Assembly (NCBI GenBank): GCA_910584605.1 | Contig: CAJUAW010000030.1 | Span: 1-23,672 of the forward strand | Direction of reading: 5' to 3' | DNA length: 23,672 bases | Origin: an uncultured Oscillospiraceae bacterium | GTDB lineage: Bacteria > Bacillota_A > Clostridia > Oscillospirales > Oscillospiraceae | Part shown: positions 7,354 through 15,308 of the stretch, in pieces | Layout: each line of letters opens with the position of its first letter | How positions within the stretch are numbered: the first letter of the stretch is position 1 | Program-made: the position numbers and the translations under genes | Notes under the pieces: generated by a model | Told to the model about the DNA's origin: nothing | The model's database searches: none | The model's input: only the letters and a program-made list of their open reading frames with translations

Positions 7354-8184
7354 TTGAAATGGCTTATATCCACCTTTTTATTCCTCTTCAGCACACTGAT
7401 CGGTCCCCGCGCCGGTTCCCTGCCGGAGCAGCTCCCTCAGCCGCCGCCAGAGCCGCCCGCGGTTGTCACCCCGGAGCCGGACGCCGATCCGGACCCGCCC
7501 AACACCAAGCTGTACGTGCTGATGTACCACCACTTTGTCCCCGAGGGAGTGCCCTGCAACAACTGGATGCTCACCGACGTCCGTCTGCGGGAGGACCTGG
7601 AGTGGCTGGACAGCCACGGCTATGTCACCGTCCTGCCCAGCCAGCTGGCCGCCGGGGAGCCTCTGCCCCAGAGGGCGGTCATGCTCACCTTTGACGATGG
7701 GTACGACAGCAACTACACCCTGGCCTACCCCCTCCTCCAGGAGTACCAGGCCAAGGCGGTGATCTCCCTCATCGTCAAGTACACCCAGGAGGAGGTCCCC
7801 GGCTTCCTCACCTGGGACATGTGCCGGGAGATGGCCAGCTCCGGACTGGTGGAGTTCGGCTCCCACACCTACGCCTCCCACGACGAGGAGGAGCACGGCA
7901 TCAAGCGCCGCTGGGGCGAGAGCCGGGAGGACTATGAGGCCCGGCTCTTCCCCGACCTCCAGACCAGCATTGACCGGATAGAGGAGAACCTGGGCAGTCC
8001 CCCCCTCCTCTTCGCCTACCCCAATGGCCTGAAGGAGTCCTGGGCCGCCGGGTTTATCCAGGACCACTTCGCCATCACCCTCACCACCAAGCACGGAGCC
8101 TCCGACCTCTCCAAGGGGCTGTACAGCCTGAACCGCTGCAATGTGTCCATGGGAGTCCCCGTGGGGGACATCCTCCCCGATTGA
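7354..8184 (+). CDS. Secreted or membrane-anchored polysaccharide deacetylase (NodB domain)
   Basis: The protein has a hydrophobic N-terminus (LKWLISTFLFLFSTLIG), a proline- and acid-rich linker (PQPPPEPP ... PDADPDPP), then a NodB/CE4 domain. Motif 1 is TFDDG with both aspartates, motif 2 is SHTYASH with the two metal-binding histidines, and motif 3 is FAYPNG. LYVLMYHHF is the usual opening of the domain. It probably removes acetyl groups from N-acetylated wall or surface glycans outside the cell. The start is uncertain: TTG at 7354 (276 aa) has a G-rich stretch 8 nt upstream; GTG at 7345 is in frame three codons earlier. The frame extends upstream through the T-box leader, but that part is RNA regulatory sequence. 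pheS follows after 34 nt, so it is the first gene under Phe T-box control. Confidence 0.9.
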   Translation: MKWLISTFLFLFSTLIGPRAGSLPEQLPQPPPEPPAVVTPEPDADPDPPNTKLYVLMYHHFVPEGVPCNNWMLTDVRLREDLEWLDSHGYVTVLPSQLAAGEPLPQRAVMLTFDDGYDSNYTLAYPLLQEYQAKAVISLIVKYTQEEVPGFLTWDMCREMASSGLVEFGSHTYASHDEEEHGIKRRWGESREDYEARLFPDLQTSIDRIEENLGSPPLLFAYPNGLKESWAAGFIQDHFAITLTTKHGASDLSKGLYSLNRCNVSMGVPVGDILPD

Positions 8185-8218
8185 CCCCGCCACCAATCCA
8201 AAAGAAGGAGTTTTACCG

Positions 8219-9244
8219 ATGAAAGAACAGTTAGCGAAAATCGAACGCGAGGCGCTGGAGACGATCACCAAAGCCGCAGACCCCGCCGCTCTGGACGAGC
8301 TGCGGGTGAAGTACCTGGGCAAAAAGGGGGAGCTCACCGCCGTCCTCAAGCAGATGGGCAAGCTGTCCGCCGAGGAGCGGCCCGCCATGGGGGCCCTGGC
8401 CAACGAGGTCCGGTCCGTCCTGGAGGAGACCATTGAGCTCACCGCCCAAAAGCTGGCCGCCTCCGCCCTGGAAGCCCGGCTGAAGGCCGAGGCCATCGAC
8501 GTCACCGTCCCCGGCAAAGCGGCCAGGCAGGGCCACAAGCACCCCATGTACCGCGCCCTGGACGAGATCAAGGACATCTTTGTGGGCATGGGCTTCACCG
8601 TGCTGGACGGCCCCGAAATCGAGCTGGCCGAGCTGAACTTCGACCGCCTCAACGCCGAGGAGGGCCACCCCTCCCGGGACTGGTCGGACTCCTTCTACTT
8701 CGACCGGGACGCCCGGGTGATGCTCCGGTCCCAGACCTCCCCCATGCAGGTGCGGGCCATGGACTCCATGCCCCTGCCCATCCGCATCATCGCCCCCGGC
8801 CGGGTCTACCGCAAGGACGAGATCGACGCCACCCATTCCCCCATGTTCCACCAGGTGGAGGGGATGGTCATCGACAAGCACATCACCATGGCCGACCTGA
8901 AGGGCACCCTGAACCTGCTGGCCGAGGAGCTGTTCGGAAAGGGCACCGTCACCCGGTTCCGGCCCCACCACTTCCCCTTCACCGAGCCCTCCTGCGAGAT
9001 GGACGTGCAGTGCCACAAGTGCGGCGGCGTTGGCTGCCCCACCTGTAAGGGCGAGGGCTGGATCGAGCTGCTGGGCGCGGGGATGATCCACCCCAACGTG
9101 CTGCGCATGGCCAACATCGACCCGGAGGAGTGGTCGGGCTGGGCCTTCGGCATGGGCCTGGAGCGCACCGCCATGCGCCGCTTCAAGATCGCTGACCTGC
9201 GGCTGATTTTCGAGAACGACGTGCGGTTTTTGGAGCAGTTCTGA
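8219..9244 (+). CDS. pheS: Phenylalanine-tRNA ligase alpha subunit
   Basis: The 341-aa class II synthetase subunit pairs with PheT to charge tRNA-Phe in the cytosol. The N-terminal coiled-coil tRNA arm (about 1-90) is followed by the catalytic core: LRSQTSPMQ, motif 2 region RVYRKDEIDATHSPMFHQVEG (FHQVEG 210-215), FPFTEPS, and motif 3 FGMGLERTAMRR (310-321). Cysteines 265, 268, 273 and 276 form CX2CX4CX2C, a variant seen in many Firmicute PheS proteins. Start ATG at 8219 has GAAGGAG 8 nt upstream; the longer in-frame start at 8141 lies inside the deacetylase gene. Length and motifs are normal. A 119-nt gap with three hairpins separates it from pheT, unusual for subunits made in equal amounts. 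Confidence 0.98.
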   Translation: MKEQLAKIEREALETITKAADPAALDELRVKYLGKKGELTAVLKQMGKLSAEERPAMGALANEVRSVLEETIELTAQKLAASALEARLKAEAIDVTVPGKAARQGHKHPMYRALDEIKDIFVGMGFTVLDGPEIELAELNFDRLNAEEGHPSRDWSDSFYFDRDARVMLRSQTSPMQVRAMDSMPLPIRIIAPGRVYRKDEIDATHSPMFHQVEGMVIDKHITMADLKGTLNLLAEELFGKGTVTRFRPHHFPFTEPSCEMDVQCHKCGGVGCPTCKGEGWIELLGAGMIHPNVLRMANIDPEEWSGWAFGMGLERTAMRRFKIADLRLIFENDVRFLEQF

Positions 9245-9307
9245 TGGGGCTCCGCCCCATACCCCGGCCCTCGCCGGGCGGGCGCTCCTTTCTTGAAAGA
9301 AAGGAGC
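9245..9307. repeat. Three consecutive hairpins between pheS and pheT
   Basis: Immediately after the pheS stop lie TGGGGC-TCC-GCCCCA (9245-9259), CCCGGC-CCTC-GCCGGG (9263-9278) and a long near-perfect palindrome GCTCCTTTCTT-GA-AAGAAAGGAGC (9284-9307). The rest of the gap, to the pheT ribosome site, is AT-rich and includes a TTTTTT run at about 9324-9329. The composition resembles small dispersed intergenic elements of Clostridia, but copies elsewhere cannot be seen from this window. It could act as partial terminator, RNA-stability element or processing site. Confidence 0.65.
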
Positions 9308-9363
9308 CGAAAGAACTTTTCCGTTTTTTGATAAATTAACGCTTGCAAGAGGAGTTTGTAGAT

Positions 9364-12081
9364 ATGAATTTAAGCAGAAAATGGCTCAACGAGTTTGTTG
9401 AGATCGACGCCGGCGACCGGGACTTCGCCGAGGCCATGACCCTCTCCGGCTCCAAGGTGGAGCTGACCCACGACATGGGCGGGGAAATTTCCAACGTGGT
9501 GGTGGGACACATCCTGTCCATGGAACGCCACGAAAATTCTGACCACATGTGGGTGTGCCAGCTGGACGTGGGCAAAGAGGAGCCGGTCCAGATCGTCACC
9601 GGGGCGTGGAACATCCACGAGGGGGATTTGGTCCCCGTGGCCCTGCACAATTCCACTCTGCCCGGCGGCAAGAAAATCACCAAGGGCAAGCTGCGGGGGG
9701 TGCTGTCCAACGGTATGCTGTGCTCCCTGTCCGAGCTGGGCCTGGACGAGCGTGACTTCCCCTATGGCGTCATCACCGCCGCTGCCCTCCTGAACGACTA
9801 CCACCCTATTGACCCGGACAAGCCCTCCATCCCGGCGGAAATCGAACTGGGCCACAAGATCTTCGGCCCTGTGGTGGCCGCCGGGGCGGGTGAAGTGAAG
9901 TCCCTGGGGGACGGCCGCTGGTCGGCAGCCCTGGTTTGGGCGGAGAACGGGACCCCTATGGGCACCACTGTGGAGACCGTCTGCCAGAACATCCACTCCA
10001 TGGATCTGGTGGCCTTCAACACCAAGACCCGCACCATCTGCACTCTGGCCGACCTCCACGCCGAGCAGCGGGAGTTTCCCCATTGCATCCCCGACGGCAT
10101 TTTCGTCCTTCAGGAGGACTGCAAGCCCGGGGACGATATTAAGGCCGTCACCGGCCTGGACGACCACGTGGTGGAGTTCGAGATCACCCCCAACCGGCCC
10201 GACTGCCTCAGCGTGATCGGCCTGGCCCGGGAGGCGGCGGCCACCTTCAACAAACCCTGCCGCTTCCACACTCCGGAGGTCAAGGGGGGCGGGGAGGGCG
10301 TCCTCCCCGAGCTGCTGGATGTGGAGGCCCCCGACCCGGAGCTGTGCCCCCGGTACACCGCCCGGATGGTGCGGAATGTGAAGATCGGCCCCTCCCCCAA
10401 ATGGATGCGGGAGCGTCTGCGGGCCATGGGGGTGCGGCCCATCAACAACATCGTGGATATCACCAACTACGTCATGCTGGAGTACGGCCAGCCCATGCAC
10501 GCCTTCGACTACCGCTATGTGAAGGGCGGGAAGATCGTGGTCCGCCGGGCCCAGGACGGGGAGGAGCTGACCACCCTGGACGGAAACGTCCGCAAGCTCA
10601 ATTCCAACATGCTGGTCATCGCCGACGACACCCGGGCGGTGGGTCTGGCCGGCATCATGGGCGGGCTCAACTCCGAGATTGTGGAGGACACAGTGGACGT
10701 GGTCTTCGAGTCCGCCAACTTCGACGGCACCACCATCCGCAAGACCGCCCTGGCCCTGGGCATGCGCACCGAAGCCTCCGCCAAGTTTGAGAAGGGACTG
10801 GATATCCTCAACACCCTCCCCGCCGTCAACCGGGCCTGCGAGCTGGTGGAGCTGCTGGGGGCCGGCCAGGTGCTGGACGGGGTGATCGACATTCTGAACT
10901 ACGTCCCCCAGCCCACCGTTCTGAAGGTGGAGCCGGACAAGATCAACGCCCTGCTGGGCACCGACGTGTCGGAAAATGTGATGTACACCATCCTCCAGAA
11001 GCTGGGCTTTACCACCACAAAGGAGCGGGGGATGGTGGAAGTCCCCTCCTGGCGGGGCGACGTGAAGGAGATGGCCGACCTGGCCGAGGAGGTGGCCCGG
11101 TTCTACGGCTACAACAACATCCCCACCACCCTGATGAAGGGCCAGACCACCCTGGGGGGCTACTCCCCCGAGCAGAAGCTGGAGCGGACCCTGGGCTCCG
11201 TCTGCCGCGCCTGCGGCTATGACGAGATCATCACCTACTCCTTCATCTCCCCCACCTGGTACGACAAAATCGGCTGGCCGGAGAACGACTTCCACAGGAA
11301 GTCCTTCAAAATCCTGAACCCCCTGGGGGAGGACACCTCCATCATGCGCACCACTACCCTGCCCTCCATGCTGGACATTCTCGCCCGGAACTACAACTAC
11401 CGGAACAAGGACGCGCGCCTGTATGAGCTGGGCCGGGTCTATATGCCCGGCGGGGAGGACGGTCTGGCCAGCGAGGCCAAGATACTCACCCTGGGGGCTT
11501 ACGGCGAGGGCTTCGACTTCTACGATTTGAAGGGAACTGTAGAGGCCATTCTGAACGGTATCCGGGCCAAGGACATCCACTTCGAGGGCTCCCTGGGGGC
11601 CCCCTCCGACGGCTCTTACCATCCTGGCCGCTTTGCCACAATTTGGTGCGGCACCAATCAGGTGGGTGTAATGGGCCAGATTCACCCCAACGTGGCGAAA
11701 AATTTTGGCGTGGACGGGGAGCTGTACTGCGCCGAGTTGAGTTTCGATTCCCTGTACCATCACGCCATGGGCGCCGACCCGGAGTACGTCCCCCTGCCCA
11801 GGTTCCCCTCCGTCACCCGGGACATCGCCGTGGTGTGTGATGAGGCCGTCACGGTGGGCGCGCTGGAGAGGGCCATCCGCAGGGGGGCCAAGGGTCTGCT
11901 GAAGGAGGTCTCCCTCTTCGACATCTACCGGGGCAAGGGCATTGACGAGGGCAAAAAGTCCGTCGCCTTCAACCTGGTCCTCCGGGCGGACGACCGCTCC
12001 CTCACCTCCGAGGAGGCGGACGAGGATGTGAAGTCCATCCTGGAGGCGCTGGAAGCCGAGTGCGGAGCCAAGCTGCGGTAA
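9364..12081 (+). CDS. pheT: Phenylalanine-tRNA ligase beta subunit with an extra N-terminal segment
   Basis: PheT forms the alpha2-beta2 synthetase with PheS and carries tRNA-binding and editing modules. Domains in order are the OB-fold tRNA-binding domain (about 40-250), B3/B4 editing domain (EFEITPNRPDCLS onward, with NNIVDITNYVMLEYGQPMHA), B5, the degenerate catalytic core (ARNYNYRNKDARLYELGRVY) and the C-terminal FDX-ACB anticodon-binding domain (PRFPSVTRDIAVVCDE to the end). Length is 905 aa against about 800 for B. subtilis. The surplus is mostly residues about 136-238, inserted inside the OB-fold domain between SELGLDERDFPYG and IPDGIFVL. I chose ATG 9364, with GAGGAG 9 nt upstream, over the in-frame TTG at 9343. 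The next gene starts 11 nt after the stop. Confidence 0.97.
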   Translation: MNLSRKWLNEFVEIDAGDRDFAEAMTLSGSKVELTHDMGGEISNVVVGHILSMERHENSDHMWVCQLDVGKEEPVQIVTGAWNIHEGDLVPVALHNSTLPGGKKITKGKLRGVLSNGMLCSLSELGLDERDFPYGVITAAALLNDYHPIDPDKPSIPAEIELGHKIFGPVVAAGAGEVKSLGDGRWSAALVWAENGTPMGTTVETVCQNIHSMDLVAFNTKTRTICTLADLHAEQREFPHCIPDGIFVLQEDCKPGDDIKAVTGLDDHVVEFEITPNRPDCLSVIGLAREAAATFNKPCRFHTPEVKGGGEGVLPELLDVEAPDPELCPRYTARMVRNVKIGPSPKWMRERLRAMGVRPINNIVDITNYVMLEYGQPMHAFDYRYVKGGKIVVRRAQDGEELTTLDGNVRKLNSNMLVIADDTRAVGLAGIMGGLNSEIVEDTVDVVFESANFDGTTIRKTALALGMRTEASAKFEKGLDILNTLPAVNRACELVELLGAGQVLDGVIDILNYVPQPTVLKVEPDKINALLGTDVSENVMYTILQKLGFTTTKERGMVEVPSWRGDVKEMADLAEEVARFYGYNNIPTTLMKGQTTLGGYSPEQKLERTLGSVCRACGYDEIITYSFISPTWYDKIGWPENDFHRKSFKILNPLGEDTSIMRTTTLPSMLDILARNYNYRNKDARLYELGRVYMPGGEDGLASEAKILTLGAYGEGFDFYDLKGTVEAILNGIRAKDIHFEGSLGAPSDGSYHPGRFATIWCGTNQVGVMGQIHPNVAKNFGVDGELYCAELSFDSLYHHAMGADPEYVPLPRFPSVTRDIAVVCDEAVTVGALERAIRRGAKGLLKEVSLFDIYRGKGIDEGKKSVAFNLVLRADDRSLTSEEADEDVKSILEALEAECGAKLR

Positions 12082-12092
12082 GGAGGCCGAAT

Positions 12093-13124
12093 ATGATCCG
12101 GTTTGAATGCGACTACACCACCGGGGCTCACCCAAAAATTCTGGAGGCCCTGGTGAACACTAACGATGAAGCCTGTCCCGGCTACGGAGTGGACCTCCAC
12201 TGCGAACGGGCCCGGGTCATGCTCCGGGAGCTGTGTCAGGCCCCCGAGGCCGGGGTCCACTTCCTGGTAGGCGGCACTCAGGCCAACGCCACCGTCATCT
12301 CCGCCGCGCTGCGCCCCCATCAGGGGGCGCTGTGCGCCGAGACGGGCCATATCAACACCCATGAGACCGGGGCCATCGAGGCCGCCGGCCACAAGGTGCT
12401 GGCCCTGCCCGCCTCGGAGGGCAAAATTACCGCCCAACAGATTCACGACTACTGCGAGGCTCACCACACCAACCCGGCCTGGGAGCACACGGTCCAGCCG
12501 GGAATGGTGTACCTCTCCCACCCCACCGAGCTGGGCACGGTGTACACCCTGGCGGAGCTGGAGGCCATCCATGAGACCTGCAAACGGTGGCGGCTGCCCC
12601 TGTTTGTGGACGGAGCCCGGCTGGCGGCCGGTCTGGCGGCGTCTGACATCACCCTGCCCGACCTGGCCCGGCTGTGCGACGCGTTCTACCTGGGGGGCAC
12701 CAAAGCGGGGCTGCTCTTCGGGGAAGCGGTGGTCATCCCCAACCCCAACCTGAACCACGATTTCCGCTATCTTATCAAGCAGCACGGCGGGATGCTGGCC
12801 AAGGGCCGGCTGCTGGGGGTGCAGTTTGAAGCCTTCCTCACCGACGGGCTGTTCCTGGAAATTGGCCAAAAGGAGGTGGCCCAGGCTCTGCGCATCCGGG
12901 ACGCCTTCCAGGCCAAGGGCTGTCCCCTCTTTGTGAACTCCCCCACCAACCAGCAGTTCCCCGTGCTGACCAACGGCGGGGTGTCAGTCCTGAAGAGCAA
13001 ATACTCCTTTGAGGTCTGGGAGAAGGTGGACCAGGCCCACACCGCCGTCCGGTTCTGCACCAGCTGGTCCACCACCGACGCGGATGTGGACGCGCTGATA
13101 GAAGACATCCGGGGGCTTCCATGA
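12093..13124 (+). CDS. ltaE: Threonine-aldolase-like PLP enzyme (beta-eliminating lyase family)
   Basis: The 343-aa protein fits low-specificity L-threonine aldolases (fold-type I PLP enzymes, about 340 aa), which split threonine or allo-threonine to glycine and acetaldehyde. Visible family features are GGTQANATV (60-68) for the cofactor phosphate region, AETGHINTHETGAIEAAGH (the stacking histidine region), FVDGAR (171-176) with the PLP-nitrogen Asp173, and the Schiff-base Lys204 in LGGTKAG. The start ATG at 12093 has AGGAGG 6 nt upstream; earlier in-frame starts overlap pheT. It probably shares the pheST transcript, and its stop overlaps the next start. Related enzymes act on other beta-hydroxy amino acids such as phenylserine, so the exact substrate is not certain. 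Confidence 0.9.
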   Translation: MIRFECDYTTGAHPKILEALVNTNDEACPGYGVDLHCERARVMLRELCQAPEAGVHFLVGGTQANATVISAALRPHQGALCAETGHINTHETGAIEAAGHKVLALPASEGKITAQQIHDYCEAHHTNPAWEHTVQPGMVYLSHPTELGTVYTLAELEAIHETCKRWRLPLFVDGARLAAGLAASDITLPDLARLCDAFYLGGTKAGLLFGEAVVIPNPNLNHDFRYLIKQHGGMLAKGRLLGVQFEAFLTDGLFLEIGQKEVAQALRIRDAFQAKGCPLFVNSPTNQQFPVLTNGGVSVLKSKYSFEVWEKVDQAHTAVRFCTSWSTTDADVDALIEDIRGLP

Positions 13125-14320
13125 GGCGGCGCCTTTCTCTGCTGCTGGCCCTGGTCCTGCTGCTGCCGGGGTGCGGAAAAAAGGAAAATGAGACCACCAC
13201 TCAGCCCTGCGAGGTGATTGCCCGGGTCATGTGGGCCTGTACCTCTGAATGTTGGGAGGACGACGGCCTGTTCCGCTGGTATCTCTACGCCGGAGCGCAG
13301 CAGCAGGGATTTGGCGAGGAGGAGGAATACCACAGCGACGAGGAGATGAATACCCTCCTCTCTGATTTCTACGGTCTGGAGGACCTGGACTGGTATGACG
13401 CGGCCATCGTCCGCATGGAGGGGGTGCGCGCCTTTGAGCTGGCCGTCCTCTCGGTGCCCAAGGAAGAGCAGAAAACTGTCGTCACCGCCTTTCAGGAGCA
13501 CCTGCTGGACCGGCAGGGGGCCTTTACCGGCTATGCCCCTGAGCAGGCCGCTTTGGTGGAGAACGGCAAGGTCCTCACCTGCGGCCAGGAGGTGGCCCTG
13601 CTCATCTGCGAAAATGTCCCCGACGCCCAGAGCGCCTTTGAGCGCTGCTACGGCGACGGCATCTTCGCTGAGGGAGTCCCGGATTTTCTCCGCCCTGAGC
13701 CGGAAAAGCGACCTGACGGGCGCTATATCTACACCGACCCTCAGACCGACGACATGACCCTCTTCGATAATTCGGACATCCTGGCCGCATGGGAGAGCGG
13801 GGACGACTCCGGCCTGTCCAAGGAGGACAAGGCGGTCCTGAAAGCGGCGGAGGCGGTGTTTGCCGGGCAGGTCGCCCCAGGGATGACCGACTACGACAAA
13901 GAATATGCCCTGTACGCCTGGCTGACAGGGAATGTTGTCTACGACCAGTCCCACTATGAAAAGGAAGGCGCGCCCCGGACCTCCTACGAGCCATACGGTC
14001 CGCTGTTGAAGGGCAAAGGGGTCTGCCTGGGTTACGCCGAGACCTTCCGGCTGCTGATGGATATGGCAGGGATTGAATGTATCACTGTCACCGGGGCGGG
14101 CTTCCAGAACCGCGAGAATCACGCCTGGAATATGGTAAAGCTCAATGGGGAGTGGTACTGCGTTGACCCCACATGGGACCTGAATCCCGGAATCAATCAG
14201 GATGGGGAACCAGTATATGGCTACTTCAATGTCACCAGCGACGTTATGGCCCTTACCGACCACCAGTGGGACTATGACAGCGTGCCCGAGGCCACGGCAG
14301 AGGACTTTGGCCGCCCATAG
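13121..14320 (+). CDS. Lipoprotein with a transglutaminase-like domain
   Basis: The 399-aa product has a signal peptide ending in lipobox LLPGC (Cys18), so it should be a membrane-anchored extracytoplasmic protein. The C-terminal part is a transglutaminase/protease-like domain: Cys302 in GKGVCLGYAETF, His334 in ENHAWNMVKLNGEWY and Asp349 in CVDPTWD form the expected catalytic triad. Proteins of this type in Clostridia are usually predicted to be surface proteases or peptide ligases; no substrate can be inferred. Residues about 25-260 show no domain I recognise. The ATG overlaps the aldolase stop (ATGA), indicating translational coupling and placing a surface protein at the end of the pheST transcript. 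A strong terminator follows directly. Confidence 0.9.
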   Translation: MRRRLSLLLALVLLLPGCGKKENETTTQPCEVIARVMWACTSECWEDDGLFRWYLYAGAQQQGFGEEEEYHSDEEMNTLLSDFYGLEDLDWYDAAIVRMEGVRAFELAVLSVPKEEQKTVVTAFQEHLLDRQGAFTGYAPEQAALVENGKVLTCGQEVALLICENVPDAQSAFERCYGDGIFAEGVPDFLRPEPEKRPDGRYIYTDPQTDDMTLFDNSDILAAWESGDDSGLSKEDKAVLKAAEAVFAGQVAPGMTDYDKEYALYAWLTGNVVYDQSHYEKEGAPRTSYEPYGPLLKGKGVCLGYAETFRLLMDMAGIECITVTGAGFQNRENHAWNMVKLNGEWYCVDPTWDLNPGINQDGEPVYGYFNVTSDVMALTDHQWDYDSVPEATAEDFGRP

Positions 14321-14329
14321 CGCAAAAGA

Positions 14330-14365
14330 CAGACCTCCGGCCCAGTGCCGGAGGTCTGTTTTTTT
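14330..14365 (+). terminator. Strong intrinsic terminator between convergent operons
   Basis: CAGACCTCCGGC (14330-14341) and GCCGGAGGTCTG (14347-14358) form a perfect 12-bp stem with loop CCAGT, followed by seven T. On the minus strand the same stem is followed by TCTTTTGCGC, so it may also end the arginine transcript, whose last gene stops at 14372. Confidence 0.93.
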
Positions 14366-14371
14366 GATTCG

Positions 14372-15295
14372 TTACGGCTCCTCTTCCTTCATCAGCAGGT
14401 ACATGACCGCCTTCTGGGCGTGGAGCCGGTTTTCCGCCTCGTCGAAGATCTCCTCCGCATGGGCCTCGAAGACGCCGGCGGTGATCTCCTCCCCCCGGTG
14501 GGCGGGGAGACAGTGCTGCACCATGCAGCCGGGGTTGGTCAGGGCCATCAGCTCCTCGTTGATCTGGTAGCCCTGGAAGGCTTTTACCCGGACCGCCTTC
14601 TCCTCCTCCTGGCCCATGGAGGCCCACACGTCGGTGATCATCACGTCGGCGCCCGCGGCGGCCTCCTTGGGGGTGCGGAACAGGGAGAACTTGTGCTCCG
14701 GACTGCCCTTGGCAAAGTCCAGCACCTGCTGGTCGGGGTCGTAGCCCTCGGGACAGGCCACCGACACCTCCATCCCCATCTTCAGGCCGCCCACGATCAG
14801 GGAGTTGGCCATGTTGTTGCCGTCCCCGATGTAGCACATCTTCAGGCCCTCCAGCGCCGCCCGGTGCTCCCGGATGGTGAGCAGGTCGGCCAGCACCTGG
14901 CAGGGATGGCAGAAGTCGGTCAGGCCGTTGATCACCGGGATCTGGGTGTACTGGGCCAGCCGCTCCACCTCCTCCTGGGCGAAGGTGCGGATCATGATGC
15001 CGTCGCAGTACCGGTCCAGCACCCGGGCGGTGTCCTCGACGGGTTCCCCCCGGCCGATCTGGCTCTCCTTGCCGGACAGGAACAGGGCGTGGCCCCCCAG
15101 CTGATACATGCCCGTCTCGAAGGACACCCGGGTGCGGGTGGAGTTTTTCTCGAAAATCATGGCCAGGGTCTTGCCCTTCAGGTAGTCCTTGTGGATGTTG
15201 TGCTTGGTCTCGTATTTCAGCTGGTCCGCCGTGTTCAGGATGGACACGATGTCCTCCTTAGACAGGTCCAGCAGCTTGAGCAGGTCTTTTTTCAT
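14372..15295 (-). CDS. argF: Ornithine carbamoyltransferase
   Basis: ArgF makes citrulline from ornithine and carbamoyl phosphate in the cytosol. The 307-aa protein has the carbamoyl-phosphate loop STRTR (52-56), HPCQ (130-133), the ornithine-binding DVWASMGQE (222-230) and HCLPAHRGEE (261-270), all intact. The DVWASMG and HCLP motifs favour ornithine over aspartate carbamoyltransferase. The ATG at 15295 is preceded by AAGGAGG at 8 nt; the longer frame to 15427 would overlap argB. It is the last gene of the arginine cluster, 13 nt after argB. An arginine-degradation role (arcB) is possible in principle, but the position beside argB, argJ, argH and argG indicates biosynthesis. Confidence 0.97.
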   Translation of the reverse strand: MKKDLLKLLDLSKEDIVSILNTADQLKYETKHNIHKDYLKGKTLAMIFEKNSTRTRVSFETGMYQLGGHALFLSGKESQIGRGEPVEDTARVLDRYCDGIMIRTFAQEEVERLAQYTQIPVINGLTDFCHPCQVLADLLTIREHRAALEGLKMCYIGDGNNMANSLIVGGLKMGMEVSVACPEGYDPDQQVLDFAKGSPEHKFSLFRTPKEAAAGADVMITDVWASMGQEEEKAVRVKAFQGYQINEELMALTNPGCMVQHCLPAHRGEEITAGVFEAHAEEIFDEAENRLHAQKAVMYLLMKEEEP

Positions 15296-15308
15296 GGAGA
15301 GGACCTCC

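Noticed and set aside
7089..7394. Minus-strand frame of 101 codons in the divergent intergenic region
   Set aside because: It is entirely antisense to the T-box leader, whose stems, specifier and T-box explain the sequence.
7378..8652. Minus-strand frame of 424 codons opposite the deacetylase and pheS
   Set aside because: It crosses the ends of two well supported plus-strand genes and has no ribosome site or recognisable domain.
9370..12135. Open frame of 921 codons antisense to pheT
   Set aside because: pheT is certain from its domains, and the antisense translation is dominated by Gly, His, Gln, Val and Leu with no family motif, as expected from the complement of GC-rich codons.
13200..14320. 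Transglutaminase-like lipoprotein as a toxin or sortase-like system
   Set aside because: Only the C/H/D triad and a lipobox are visible; no partner, immunity or sorting-signal gene lies nearby.
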